From Actinomycetota bacterium (lineage in GTDB: Bacteria > Actinomycetota > Acidimicrobiia > Acidimicrobiales > AC-14): DNA of 64,000 bases. The notes under the pieces are model-generated. The model worked only from the letters and a program-made list of their open reading frames with translations, searched no databases and was not told the DNA's origin. Position 1 is the first letter of the stretch. The number at the start of each line of letters is the position of its first letter. Location: positions 1 to 64,000 of the forward strand of contig JBFMCT010000010.1 in the NCBI GenBank assembly GCA_040754375.1. Reading direction: 5' to 3'. Made by a program: the position numbers and the translations under genes. Positions 1-8,077 of this stretch are shown here, piece after piece.

Positions 1-184
1 CGGGGTGGGCGGGGCCGGGGTGGGCGGAACCGGGGTGGGCGGGGCCCGGGTGGGCGGGGCCCGGGTGGGCGGAACCGGGGTGGGCGGGGCCGGGGTGGGC
101 GGGGCCCGGGTGGGCGGAACCGGGGTGGGCAGAACCGGGGTGGGCGGGGCCCGGGTGGGCGGGGCCCGGGTGGGCGGGGACGGG
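1..184. repeat. 15-bp in-frame tandem repeat (minisatellite), running off the left edge
   Basis: About twelve copies of a 15-bp unit of the type gtgggcggggccggg fill positions 5-184 and continue past the window start. Copies differ mainly at the last codons of the unit. The unit is a multiple of three, so it reads in frame with the downstream glycosyltransferase as VGG plus two variable residues (AR, TG or AG). It has no spacers and is not CRISPR-like. It is probably a slippage-prone low-complexity linker or leader. Confidence 0.85.
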
Positions 185-1138
185 GTGGCGGTGGTGGTGC
201 CGACGCACCGGCGGCCGGAGTTGGTCGTGGGGGCGGTGGAGGCGGCGCTGGGCCAGACGGTCGCAGTGGACGAGGTGGTGGTCGTGGTCGACGCCGACGG
301 GGGTGGGGCCGAGGAGACCGAAGCCGCCCTGTCGGCCATCGGCGACCAGCGCGTGCGGGTGGTGCGCAGGCCGGGACGGGGCGGCCCGTCGCAGGCCCGC
401 AACGCGGGAGTGGCCGTCACCTCGGCCCCGTGGGTGGCCTTCTGCGACGACGACGACCGCTGGCTGCCGTCCAAGCTGGCCCGCCAGCTCGACGTGCTGG
501 CCCGCGCCGGATGGCCGCCCGACGCGGTCGTGTCCACCGGCGTGGTGGCCCGTAGCCCGGGCTCGGAGTACCGGTGGCCCAAGAGGTTCGTCGACGGGAC
601 CAGGTCGGTGGGCGAGTACCTGTTCTGCACGCGGACACCGTTCCAGGGTGAGACGCTCCTGCACACTTCCACGCTGTTGGCCTCACGATCGCTGCTGGAG
701 GCCGAACCCTTCGACGAGACCCTGCGCAACCATGAGGACTGGGACTGGCTGGTCCGGGCCGCCGGGCGGGGAGCACGGTTCCTGGCCGTTCCCGAGCACC
801 TGGCCGTCTGGCACATCGAAGAGGACCGGCCCGGGCTCACGGCCGTCACCGGCGACTGGGAGCGTTCGCTGGCCTGGGCCGGGCGCCAGCGGGGACGGCT
901 CGGCGAGCGCGCCTACTCGGCCTTCTGCCTGACCGTCGTGGCCGGCCGGGCCCGGGCCTCGGGATCGGCCCGGGGTGTGGGGGCTGCGCTGGTGGCCGCC
1001 TTGGGAGGCTCACCCCCGGTGCGCAACCTCCTGTGGTTCCCGTTCTACGCCGTCCTCTCGCCGGGTGTGCGCCGCCGGCTCCGGGCCCGTCTCACCTCCG
1101 CCCGGCTACCTTCGGGACGATGGTCCGCACGATCGTAG
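5..1138 (+). CDS. Family 2 glycosyltransferase, 5' end uncertain (window edge)
   Basis: The catalytic domain starts at about position 185 with [14 protein letters not shown], the typical beta-strand start of a GT-A fold family 2 enzyme. It continues with a long acidic strand, an RNAG motif (SQARNAG) and a DDDDRW nucleotide-sugar/metal-binding cluster. Such enzymes transfer a sugar from a nucleotide sugar to cell-surface polymers or lipids; the substrate cannot be read here. The preceding 60 residues are pure pentapeptide repeat, so the true start may be the GTG at 185 or lie left of the window. The stop overlaps the next gene by 19 bp, suggesting co-transcription. No membrane segment is evident. 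Confidence 0.8.
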   Translation: MGGAGVGGTGVGGARVGGARVGGTGVGGAGVGGARVGGTGVGRTGVGGARVGGARVGGDGVAVVVPTHRRPELVVGAVEAALGQTVAVDEVVVVVDADGGGAEETEAALSAIGDQRVRVVRRPGRGGPSQARNAGVAVTSAPWVAFCDDDDRWLPSKLARQLDVLARAGWPPDAVVSTGVVARSPGSEYRWPKRFVDGTRSVGEYLFCTRTPFQGETLLHTSTLLASRSLLEAEPFDETLRNHEDWDWLVRAAGRGARFLAVPEHLAVWHIEEDRPGLTAVTGDWERSLAWAGRQRGRLGERAYSAFCLTVVAGRARASGSARGVGAALVAALGGSPPVRNLLWFPFYAVLSPGVRRRLRARLTSARLPSGRWSARS

Positions 1139-1599
1139 GTTTCCGGCCGGCCGACGGGGACGGTTGGGTGGCCGAGCTGTCGTGCCTGCACACCCAGCAC
1201 GTGAGGCACCGCCCGCCGTTCCAGCTTCGGGAGTGGGTGCTGACCGAAGAGGGGCGGGCGGACCGGGTGGGAAGCCCGATCGAGTGCCCGCTGTGCGACC
1301 GGGCCGAGCTGCCCGCCGACCTAGAGGTGGTGCGGGCCCTCGGGCCGTTCGACCAGACCACCCTGCCCGCCGGCCTGGGGCGTGCCCATCGGGTGGCCGA
1401 TGGCATGTGGGGCCGCCTGACAGTGACCGAGGGCGAGGTCACGCTCACCATCGAGACAGAACCCCCGCTCGTGACCGTCGTCGGGCCCGGGCAGTCCCAT
1501 CCCATCCCACCGGCTGTCGACCACGCCGTAGCCCTCGCCGGCCCAGCCCGCCTGGCCGTCGAGCTCCTCGCCCGCCCGGCCCCGGGGCCGCCGCACTAG
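1120..1599 (+). CDS. DUF3565 domain fused to a DUF1971-like (TehB N-terminal) domain
   Basis: The first ~65 residues carry the DUF3565 pattern: a cysteine in SCLHTQHVRHRPP, then WVLTEEGR and a closing CPLCD, which look like a small metal-binding site. The second half (about residues 68-150) resembles the DUF1971/TehB N-terminal cupin-like fold, with the LPAGL and WGRLTVTEGEV stretches known from tellurite-response proteins. I chose the ATG at 1120 because the DUF3565 domain begins right there (MVRTIVGF); an upstream start would only add residues overlapping the glycosyltransferase. Its function is not established. The gene converges with the SPFH gene, with a 4-bp tail overlap. Confidence 0.75.
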   Translation: MVRTIVGFRPADGDGWVAELSCLHTQHVRHRPPFQLREWVLTEEGRADRVGSPIECPLCDRAELPADLEVVRALGPFDQTTLPAGLGRAHRVADGMWGRLTVTEGEVTLTIETEPPLVTVVGPGQSHPIPPAVDHAVALAGPARLAVELLARPAPGPPH

Positions 1600-2339
1600 A
1601 GCGGGGCGCCGGGGCCGAAGGGCGGGGCGGTGATCACCACCGTTGGAGCGGCCCCGCCCGCCAGTTGCTGGACGAGGCGGAGCTGCAGCAGGGCGGGGTT
1701 GTCGGCGCACAGGCGGGCGGCGTTGGCCAACGAACGCAGAGCAGCCGTCTCGCCGCGCGCCCGCTCCAATGCAGCCTGGCCCTCGGCCCGGCCGATGAGG
1801 ACCTCGGACTGCGCCCGCTTGAGGTCGGGGGGCAGGACGACGTCCTTGAGCTCCAGGGCGTCGAGGGCCACGCCCACCTCGTCCAGGCCGCGCACCGACG
1901 CGGCCAGGGTGGCCGCCACCTCGGGCCGCGACGCCAGCAGGTCGGCGACGGTGGTGACGGTCACCAGCTCCCGTAGCGCCACCTGCACGGCCAGGTAGAG
2001 GACGGCCGACGGGTCCTGGGCGGCCGTCACCCACGCCTCGGGGTCGACCACCCGGACGCGCCCGGCGGCCGTGATCTTGACCGTCACCCCGTCGGCCGTG
2101 GGCACCTCCTGGGTGGGCACCTGCAGCACCCAGGGCCTGACGTCGACCCGCCGTACGCGCTCGCGCCGCGACCACGACCGGTACGCCCCCGGCCCGAGGG
2201 TGCGGGCCAGCGCGCCGTCTCGGAACACCAGGGCGCGCTCCCACTGCTCGACCACCAGCCGGCCGCCGGGGCGCGCCGGCTCGGCCACCGCCACGTACCC
2301 GTGCACGCCTGCCAGCCAGGCCCGGTTGGTCCGTCTCAT
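1596..2339 (-). CDS. SPFH/band 7 domain protein (slipin-like)
   Basis: The 247-residue product contains an SPFH/band-7 core from about residue 30 (VVEQWERALVFRDGAL, then LGPGAY, DVRPW and QEVPTADGVTVKI), followed by the alpha-helical region with ALRELV and an EARAQ-like stretch near residues 180-205. SPFH proteins assemble on membranes and often control membrane proteases. Unlike typical slipins there is no clear N-terminal transmembrane segment, so it may be peripheral or the start may be misplaced. It converges on the DUF3565 gene. The 366-bp stretch upstream separates it from the HDAC-like gene. Confidence 0.8.
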   Translation of the reverse strand: MRRTNRAWLAGVHGYVAVAEPARPGGRLVVEQWERALVFRDGALARTLGPGAYRSWSRRERVRRVDVRPWVLQVPTQEVPTADGVTVKITAAGRVRVVDPEAWVTAAQDPSAVLYLAVQVALRELVTVTTVADLLASRPEVAATLAASVRGLDEVGVALDALELKDVVLPPDLKRAQSEVLIGRAEGQAALERARGETAALRSLANAARLCADNPALLQLRLVQQLAGGAAPTVVITAPPFGPGAPL

Positions 2340-2604
2340 CTGTGTTCCTTCGTGCTCGTGTGGCGTCCCGCTCCGGCCGGCCCACCGCCCCCGGCGGGGC
2401 CTTGGGGACCACAGGGCCGGTGCCGTGGTGCAGTTGCCTGCCGCCGGCCGGAGCCAGAACGCATCGGACGGGGAGTCGAACCCCTCTAAATGCCCCAGAC
2501 AGCGGGCAACACGTCGGAACCGGCCCCAGAACTCCGGGGCCCGCCGCTCACGCCGCTGTCACCGACCAGGGTACGGACAGTTGACGACCTCCCGCCTCGC
2601 ATTT
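2340..2604. other. Intergenic stretch upstream of the SPFH gene
   Basis: No convincing coding frame is visible here. A sequence near 2470-2500 resembles a tRNA T-arm on the minus strand (ggggttcgactcccc), but no matching acceptor or anticodon arm was found. The rest presumably holds the SPFH promoter, which I could not place. Confidence 0.4.
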
Positions 2605-2663
2605 CCCGAAACCTGCGCGGGTTTCGTGGGTGTTTTGCCCACGAAACCCGCGCAGGTTTCGGG
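2605..2663. repeat. Perfect 26-bp inverted repeat with 7-nt loop
   Basis: Two arms of 26 bases (2605-2630 and 2638-2663) are exact reverse complements around the loop tgttttg. Each arm also contains an internal partial dyad (cgaaacc / gggtttcg). Immediately to the right, to about 2708, lie tandem gggttcgg/ggtttcgg units that echo the arm sequence. The hairpin sits just beyond the stop of the minus-strand HDAC-like gene, so it could terminate that transcript. Its length and perfection also fit a REP- or MITE-like element. Confidence 0.8.
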
Positions 2664-2705
2664 GGTTCGCGGGGTTCGGGGTTTCGGGGTTCGGGGTTTC
2701 GGGGT

Positions 2706-3704
2706 TCAGGCGAGGGGGGCGAGGCGGGTGGTGGTGGCCACGGCGTCGAGGCCGGGGCCGCCGGAGGTGGCGGGTTCGGCGGGCTGGAAGTCGTGGCGGC
2801 CGGCGAGGGCGGCCACGACTGCGGCCGACGAGTTGGCCAGCGCGTCGAGGTCGTAGCCGCCCTCCAGCACGACCACGCACCGGCCCGGGGGGACGAGTTC
2901 GGCCACCCGGCGGGTGAGGGCCGCGTAGTCGCCCGAGGTCAGGCCCAGAGCGGTGTCCTCCAAGATGTCGTCGCGGTGGGAGTCGAAGCCCGACGACACC
3001 AGGGCCCACGTCGGCTCGAACCGGGCCGACACCCGCCCGACCACGTCCATGGCCGCCTGGTACACGTCGCCGGTGGCCCCGGGGGGCAGCGGGAAGTTGA
3101 CCGTGTGACCCGCGCCCGGGCCGGTCCCCGTCTCGTCGGCCCCGCCCGTGAACGGGTAGAGGGGCCACTGGTGCATCGACACGTAGAGGACGCGGTCGTC
3201 GGCGTAGAAGAGGTCCTGGGTGCCGTTGCCGTGGTGGGCGTCCCAGTCGACGACCAGTACGCGTTCGCCCCGGGCGGCCAGGGCGGCCGCCCCCACGGCC
3301 ACGTTGTTGAACAGGCAGAAGCCCTGGGCCTGGCCGGCGGTGGCGTGGTGGCCCGGCGGCCGCACCGCGCAGAATGCGGCCCGCTGGCGTTCGCCGGCAT
3401 CCAAGACGGCCCCGGCCGCGGCCAGCGCCGCGTCCCACGATCTGGGACCGGCTCCCGTGTCGAGGGTGAGCATCCCCCCGCCCCGTTCGCTGAAGCGGCG
3501 CACGGCCTCGATGTGCCCGGGGTCGTGGACCAGGGCCACCTCCTCGACGGTGGCCGCTCGGGGCGTGACCCACTCCACGTCCGCCCCGAGGCCGGCCGCT
3601 TCGATCCCAGCCACCACCGCCCGCAGCCGGGCCGGCCTCTCGGGATGGCCGGGGCCGGCGTCGTGGCCCAGCCCCGCGGGCGGGTACTCCACCACGGCGG
3701 ACAT
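2706..3704 (-). CDS. Histone-deacetylase-family (class II type) zinc amidohydrolase
   Basis: The 332-residue product has the complete arginase/deacetylase signature: GHPERPARL near residue 20, RPPGHHA (two catalytic His) near 115, DWDAHHGNGTQ (Asp and His zinc ligands) near 150, a GFDSHRDD motif (second Asp ligand region) near 243, and EGGYD with the transition-state Tyr near 280. These enzymes hydrolyse acetyl-lysine, acetylpolyamine or acetoin-type substrates. The length matches bacterial class II-like members. The start at 3704 places GHPERP at the usual distance from the N terminus. It is divergent from the GNAT gene, an acetyl-adding and acetyl-removing neighbour pair, although a link is only inference. 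Confidence 0.92.
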   Translation of the reverse strand: MSAVVEYPPAGLGHDAGPGHPERPARLRAVVAGIEAAGLGADVEWVTPRAATVEEVALVHDPGHIEAVRRFSERGGGMLTLDTGAGPRSWDAALAAAGAVLDAGERQRAAFCAVRPPGHHATAGQAQGFCLFNNVAVGAAALAARGERVLVVDWDAHHGNGTQDLFYADDRVLYVSMHQWPLYPFTGGADETGTGPGAGHTVNFPLPPGATGDVYQAAMDVVGRVSARFEPTWALVSSGFDSHRDDILEDTALGLTSGDYAALTRRVAELVPPGRCVVVLEGGYDLDALANSSAAVVAALAGRHDFQPAEPATSGGPGLDAVATTTRLAPLA

Positions 3705-3749
3705 GGGGCGGAAGCTACCCGGCGGGGCCGGGGCCTATCCTCTCGGCAG

Positions 3750-4460
3750 GTGTCTACACGGTCGGCTGTCCTGGAGTGGGGCCGCGAGCGCTTGCGTGTC
3801 GGCCGCTGGCGGAGCGACAGCCGGACCGCCATCCTCTCGCCGGCCGGGGAGAGCGCGCTGCTCTCGCGGTCGTTCATCGAGCGCTGCCTGAAGACCCTGG
3901 CCGACGAGGGCTACACGTCGGCTGTGACCGCCGCGTTGTCCCGCACCGAGCAGGCACCGTTCCTGGCCGCAGGCTTTTACGAGCACGAGCGGCTGCGGTT
4001 GCTGAGCCACGACCTGCGCCGGGCCCCGGTCGTGCGTGACGCCCCCCTGCGGCGCGCCCTCGACCATGACCACCCGGCCGTACTGGCCGTGGACGCGGCC
4101 TCCTTCAGCCCCTTCTGGCAGCTCGACGAATGGTCCCTGCGGGAGGCCATCGAGGCCACTCCGTCGACCCTGTTCAAGGTGGCGGTGGACGGGGCCGACC
4201 AGGTCGTCGGCTACGCCATCGCCGGCCGGACCCAGCGCCGGGGCTACCTCCAGCGCCTGGCCGTCCACCCCGACTGCCAGCGCCTCGGGCTGGGCGCCGC
4301 CCTGGTGGCTGACAGCCTGCGCTGGATGCGCAGGCGGGGCGTCGAGCGGGTCGTGGTCAACACCCAGATGGGCAACGAGGCGGCCCGGCGCCTGTACGTG
4401 CGCCTGGGGTTCAGGGAGGAGCGCGACAGCCTGGCCGTGCTGCGCTACGACCTGCCATGA
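3750..4460 (+). CDS. GNAT-family N-acetyltransferase
   Basis: The C-terminal half carries the GNAT acetyl-CoA site: VVGYAIAGRTQRRGYLQRLAVHP followed by QRLGLGAALVADSL (motif A, Q/RxxGxG/A) and the motif B region NEAARRLYVRLGFRE. The N-terminal ~100 residues are a less obvious second domain that may be a degenerate GNAT fold. I chose the GTG at 3750, which leaves a short gap to the divergent HDAC-like gene. The stop overlaps the next start (ATGA, 4457-4460), so it is translationally coupled to the DUF6049 gene. This pair stands at the head of the actinobacterial origin-proximal block. Confidence 0.85.
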   Translation: MSTRSAVLEWGRERLRVGRWRSDSRTAILSPAGESALLSRSFIERCLKTLADEGYTSAVTAALSRTEQAPFLAAGFYEHERLRLLSHDLRRAPVVRDAPLRRALDHDHPAVLAVDAASFSPFWQLDEWSLREAIEATPSTLFKVAVDGADQVVGYAIAGRTQRRGYLQRLAVHPDCQRLGLGAALVADSLRWMRRRGVERVVVNTQMGNEAARRLYVRLGFREERDSLAVLRYDLP

Positions 4461-6421
4461 GGGCCCAGCCCACGAGCGCACGCGCCCTGCTGGCGGTGGC
4501 GTGCGCCGCCTTGGTGGCCGTCCTGGCCCCCCCCGTGACAGGGGGCGGAGCTACGGCCCACGCCCAGGCCCAGGTGCCCCGGCGCATGACGCTGGTGAGC
4601 CAGAGCCCCTACGTGGGACCGGGCGCCGACCTCGTCTTCCGCCTTCGCGTCGAGCGCAGCGGCCTTCCCGCGGGCAGCGAGGTGGTGGTCACGGTCTACC
4701 GGCCCGTGCAGACCCGCTCGGAGTTCGCCCAGACCCTGGAGGACCGCATCGGGCGCCCGGCCGCCCTCGAACCGCACCGGGTGGCTTTGGCCGCGGTCAC
4801 GCCCGAGGCCAACGGGGATGTCACCGTGCGGGTGCCGGTGGGCGAGCTGGGCGAGACCAACGGCGTGTTCCCCACCCGGGTCGACCTCCGCGACCCGGCG
4901 GGCACGCTGGAGCGGATCACCACCCACCTCGTCTACCTGACCAGCGCTCACGCCGGGCCCAAGCTCGGGCTGGCCATGGTCCTGCCCGTGCACGCCCCGG
5001 TGTCGCTGCCCCCCGACGGCCAGCGCCGCCTGGCCGGCTTCGACGACCTCGTCACCTCGGTGGCCGCGCTGGAGGCCAACCGGTCCCTGCCCTACGTCGT
5101 CCAGGCCACGCCCGAGACGGTGGCCGCCCTCGCCGCCAGTACCGACGACCGCGCCGACCGGGTGCTGGAATCGCTGCGCCGCCTGGGCATCGACCACCCC
5201 GTCGTGACCCGGCCGTTCGTGGGGGTGAACGTGCCCGACCTGGTGGCCGCCGGTCTGTCGAACGAGCTGGGCCACCAGCTCATCCACGGGGCCGAGGTGC
5301 TGACCGACGCCTTCGTCCAGCGGCCCGACACCCGCACGTGGGTGGAGACCGGGCCCCTCGACCCCGAGTCGGTGGACGAGCTCATCAGGCGGGGGGTGGC
5401 CCACTTCGTGGTGGCCGACTCGATGCTGGAGCCGGTGCCCGAGCTCAACGTCACGCTGAGCCGGCCCTTCGTGCTGGGCGGGCGGGAGGAGGACGCACCC
5501 GCGGTGGCGGCCGACACCGACCTGTCGGCCCGGTTCAACGCCGAGCGGGACCAGGTGCTCGAGGCCCACCACCTGCTGGCCGACCTGGCCGTGCTGTGGC
5601 TGGACGCGCCCGCCGACCGCCGGGCGGTGGTGGCCGTGGCCCCCCCGGGGTGGAAGGCCACGCGTGCCTTCCTCGACGTGCTGACCGCCGGCCTCACCCA
5701 GAACCCGGTGATGGAGGCGGTGGCCGTCGAGACGGTGTTCACGGCCGTCACCCCGGCGCTCGCGGGCCGCGGCCTGGGGCTCGTGCGCCACCCGGCGCCC
5801 GCCAGCCCCGGTGCCCTCGACGAGGTCGCACCCGCCATCCGCCAGGCCCGAGGCCGCCTGGCCTCGTTGGCCACCGTCCTATCGCCCGCACCACCCAGCA
5901 TGGCCCTTCTCCAGGAGCGTCTGCTGGCCGCCCAGTCAGCCGAACTGGGCGACAGCCGGGCCCGGCAGGCCTACGTCGACGCCGTCGAGACGGGCATCGC
6001 CGACCAGTTGGGCGCCATCGAGATGCCCACCGGCCGCTCCATAACACTCACCGCCCGCCAGGCCCAGATCCCCGTCACCTTCCAGAACCGCACGGGCTCG
6101 CCCGTCAAGGTGCTGGTGACCGTGCAGAGCGACAAGCTGGAGTTCCCCGACGGGTCGACCCGCTCGCTCGACCTGGAGCGGCGCAACACCACCGAACGCT
6201 TCGAGGTCCTGGCCCGTACGTCGGGTGCCTTCCCGCTGCGGATCACGCTCCAGTCCCCTGACGGCAACCTGCTCATCGGCCAGGCCCGCCTCACCGTGCG
6301 CTCGACGGCTGCCTCCAGCGTGAGCCTTGTCGTGTCGGCCGGGGCGCTGTTCTTCCTGGCTGTCTGGTGGGCACGCCACGTCGTCAGGGGCCGGCGGGCG
6401 GCCCGTCTCGTCCCCGCGTGA
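4457..6421 (+). CDS. DUF6049 family secreted, membrane-anchored protein
   Basis: This 654-residue protein begins with a signal peptide (ARALLAVACAALVAVLAPP, cleaved near AHAQA) and ends with a single transmembrane segment (VSLVVSAGALFFLAVWWA) and a basic tail, so the body is extracellular. The size, topology and place between a GNAT gene and the kinase/sigM/trxB block match the DUF6049 protein that sits just before murJ/mviN in actinobacteria (Rv3909-like). It is thought to act with cell-envelope assembly, but no activity is known. Here murJ is missing downstream. A strong hairpin follows the stop. Confidence 0.8.
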   Translation: MRAQPTSARALLAVACAALVAVLAPPVTGGGATAHAQAQVPRRMTLVSQSPYVGPGADLVFRLRVERSGLPAGSEVVVTVYRPVQTRSEFAQTLEDRIGRPAALEPHRVALAAVTPEANGDVTVRVPVGELGETNGVFPTRVDLRDPAGTLERITTHLVYLTSAHAGPKLGLAMVLPVHAPVSLPPDGQRRLAGFDDLVTSVAALEANRSLPYVVQATPETVAALAASTDDRADRVLESLRRLGIDHPVVTRPFVGVNVPDLVAAGLSNELGHQLIHGAEVLTDAFVQRPDTRTWVETGPLDPESVDELIRRGVAHFVVADSMLEPVPELNVTLSRPFVLGGREEDAPAVAADTDLSARFNAERDQVLEAHHLLADLAVLWLDAPADRRAVVAVAPPGWKATRAFLDVLTAGLTQNPVMEAVAVETVFTAVTPALAGRGLGLVRHPAPASPGALDEVAPAIRQARGRLASLATVLSPAPPSMALLQERLLAAQSAELGDSRARQAYVDAVETGIADQLGAIEMPTGRSITLTARQAQIPVTFQNRTGSPVKVLVTVQSDKLEFPDGSTRSLDLERRNTTERFEVLARTSGAFPLRITLQSPDGNLLIGQARLTVRSTAASSVSLVVSAGALFFLAVWWARHVVRGRRAARLVPA

Positions 6422-6429
6422 CCGGCCCG

Positions 6430-6450
6430 CCGTCCGGGCCGCCCGGACGG
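6430..6450 (+). terminator. Hairpin terminator after the DUF6049 gene
   Basis: Nine-base perfect arms (ccgtccggg / cccggacgg) with a 3-nt loop start 8 bases after the DUF6049 stop. There is no T-tract, as is common for terminators in high-GC actinobacteria. Confidence 0.6.
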
Positions 6451-6490
6451 TCCAGGGCGCGGGAGGCGGCCGCCTCCTAGACTGCGTTCA

Positions 6491-7330
6491 ATGAGCGTGC
6501 ATATCGTCACCGACAGCGGCTGCGACCTCCCTTGGGAACTGGTCGATTCCCACTCGATCTCGGTCGTGCCCCTGACGGTGAGGTTCGGGGCCGAGGAGCT
6601 GGTGGCGGGCCGCGACCTGTCGCCGTCGGACTTCTGGTCGCGCTGCGAGGCGTCACCCACCTTGCCCGAGACGGCCGCACCGTCACCGGGTGCCTTCGAC
6701 CAAGTGTTCCGGGCGGCGGCTGAGGCGGGGGCCGACGGGGTGGTCTGCATCAACCTGTCGTCGCGCCTGTCGGCCACCATCCAGGCCGCCCAGGCGGCGG
6801 CCAAGGGAGTGGCCGACGTCGTGCCCGTGCGGGTGGTCGACTCGCTGTCGGCCACTCTGGGGGAGGGCCTCATCGTGCTGGCTGCGGCCCGGGCCGTGGC
6901 CGCCGGGGCCTCGCTGGCCGACGTGGTGGAGACGACCGAGGCGGCCGTGGCCAAGACCAACGTGGTGGGCACCATCGACACCCTCGACTTTCTCAAGAAG
7001 GGGGGGCGCATAGGCGGTGCCCAGGCCCTGCTGGGCTCTCTCCTGTCGGTCAAGCCGGTGATCGTGGTGGTCGACGGCAAGGTCGAGCCCGGGCCCAAGG
7101 TGCGCACCCGCACCAAGGCCCTGCGCCACGTAGCCGACCAGGTGGCCAACGCCCCCGGCAAGGTCGAGCACCTGGCCGTGCTCAACGGGGCGGCCGCCGA
7201 CCTCGACCAGTTCCTCGACATGCTGGGCGAGAACTTCCCCCGCGACCAGATCGTGGTGGGTGACATCGGGCCGGTGATCGGGGCCCACACCGGCCCCGGC
7301 ACCATCGGCGTCGCCTTCCAGGTGGCCTGA
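6491..7330 (+). CDS. DegV family fatty-acid-binding protein
   Basis: The 279-residue product begins with the DegV opening VHIVTDSGCDLP and contains the hallmark lipid-contact and dimer motifs: INLSSRLSATIQAAQAA near residue 90, VVDSLSATLGEG near 118, and LDFLKKGGRIGGAQALLGSLLSVKPV near 160-185. DegV/FakB proteins present a fatty acid to a fatty-acid kinase (FakA). No fakA is visible in this window. The length equals the family norm. It stands alone behind a terminator, upstream of the thioredoxin-like lipoprotein. Confidence 0.93.
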   Translation: MSVHIVTDSGCDLPWELVDSHSISVVPLTVRFGAEELVAGRDLSPSDFWSRCEASPTLPETAAPSPGAFDQVFRAAAEAGADGVVCINLSSRLSATIQAAQAAAKGVADVVPVRVVDSLSATLGEGLIVLAAARAVAAGASLADVVETTEAAVAKTNVVGTIDTLDFLKKGGRIGGAQALLGSLLSVKPVIVVVDGKVEPGPKVRTRTKALRHVADQVANAPGKVEHLAVLNGAAADLDQFLDMLGENFPRDQIVVGDIGPVIGAHTGPGTIGVAFQVA

Positions 7331-7377
7331 GGCCCGACACCAACAGCGCTCCAACCTGTGCTGGACTCCGGTCCGAC

Positions 7378-8067
7378 ATGGTGCTGACCCGAGCTGGGGC
7401 TCTACAGGCGGGGCGGGGCGCACCGGCGCACCGGCGCCCGCGCCGGGCCCGGCCCGCCCGTAGGCTGGCGGCACTGGCCGCAGCCGGCGGCCTCGTCCTG
7501 TCCGCGTGCGGGGGCGGTGGGGGCGGTGGGGGCGAAGGCACCTCGGCGGCCCCCAGCCCGACGCTGCCCAGCCTCGAGGCGGCCCCGCCCACGACCGGGG
7601 GAGGCGGCGGTGACGCAGCCGTCCCGACCACCGGGACCACCGCTCCGAGCACGGCCCGCAGCGTGCTTCCCGATCTCGTGGTCGACGACGTGGGGGCCGG
7701 GACGAAGGTCAACCTGGCATCGTTGGTGCCCTCGGCCCAGCCCGTGCTGTTGTGGTTCTGGGCCCCCCACTGACCGACGTGCCGCCGGGAGGCCCCCGGC
7801 GTCGAGCAGTTCGCTCGGCAGCACCAGGACACGGTGAGGGTGGTCGGCCTCGGCACCCAGGACAGCCTGGGCGAGGCGCGCGACTTCGTGGCCCGTTACG
7901 GCACCACGTTCACCATGCTGTGGGACTCGTCTTTGCGGTCGTGGCGCGAGCTGCGCATCCCCGGCCAGCCCGCGGCCGTGCTGCTGTCCCCGGGTGGCGA
8001 GGAGGTCGAGCGCTGGCTGGGCCCCTTCCCCGAGCAGGAAGTGCTGCGCCTGGCCGCTCGTTACTGA
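7378..8067 (+). CDS. TlpA/ResA-like thioredoxin lipoprotein, candidate selenoprotein with in-frame TGA at the first active-site Cys
   Basis: Read through one TGA (7771-7773), the frame encodes 229 residues. It begins with a basic leader and a lipobox (LVLSAC near residue 44), then a Gly/Ser/Thr linker, then a TlpA-like thioredoxin domain: NLASLVPSAQPVLLWFWAPH, TGA, PTCRREAPGVEQFA and on to a typical C-terminal half (GQPAAVLLSPGGEE). The TGA is residue 132, exactly the first Cys of the CxxC motif, with Cys135 retained. The frame stays open, with no shift, for 98 codons beyond it and keeps the local codon bias. That argues for selenocysteine (H-U-P-T-C) over decay, but a nonsense mutation of TGC cannot be excluded. 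The neighbour is CcdA, the membrane electron donor for such proteins. Confidence 0.65.
7771..7804 (+). promoter_or_regulatory. TGA plus SECIS-like stem-loop
   Basis: Directly after the TGA, bases 7775-7804 can fold with stems CGAC/GTCG (7775-7778 with 7801-7804), GCCG/CGGC (7781-7784 with 7797-7800) and GGG/CCC (7787-7789 with 7793-7795) around an apical AGG. The apical loop lies about 16 nt from the TGA and has a G among its first two bases, as expected of bacterial SECIS elements. High GC makes chance stems likely, so this is support, not proof. Confidence 0.45.
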
Positions 8068-8077
8068 AGCCGGGCCG

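Noticed and set aside
1-184. CRISPR-like direct repeats
   Set aside because: Units are contiguous, 15 bp, without spacers, and keep reading frame; this is a coding minisatellite.
2465-2505. tRNA-like T-arm (ggggttcgactcccc) on the minus strand
   Set aside because: No anticodon arm, D-arm or matching 7-bp acceptor was found within 100 bases, and no CCA. Left as a chance dyad or a tRNA remnant.
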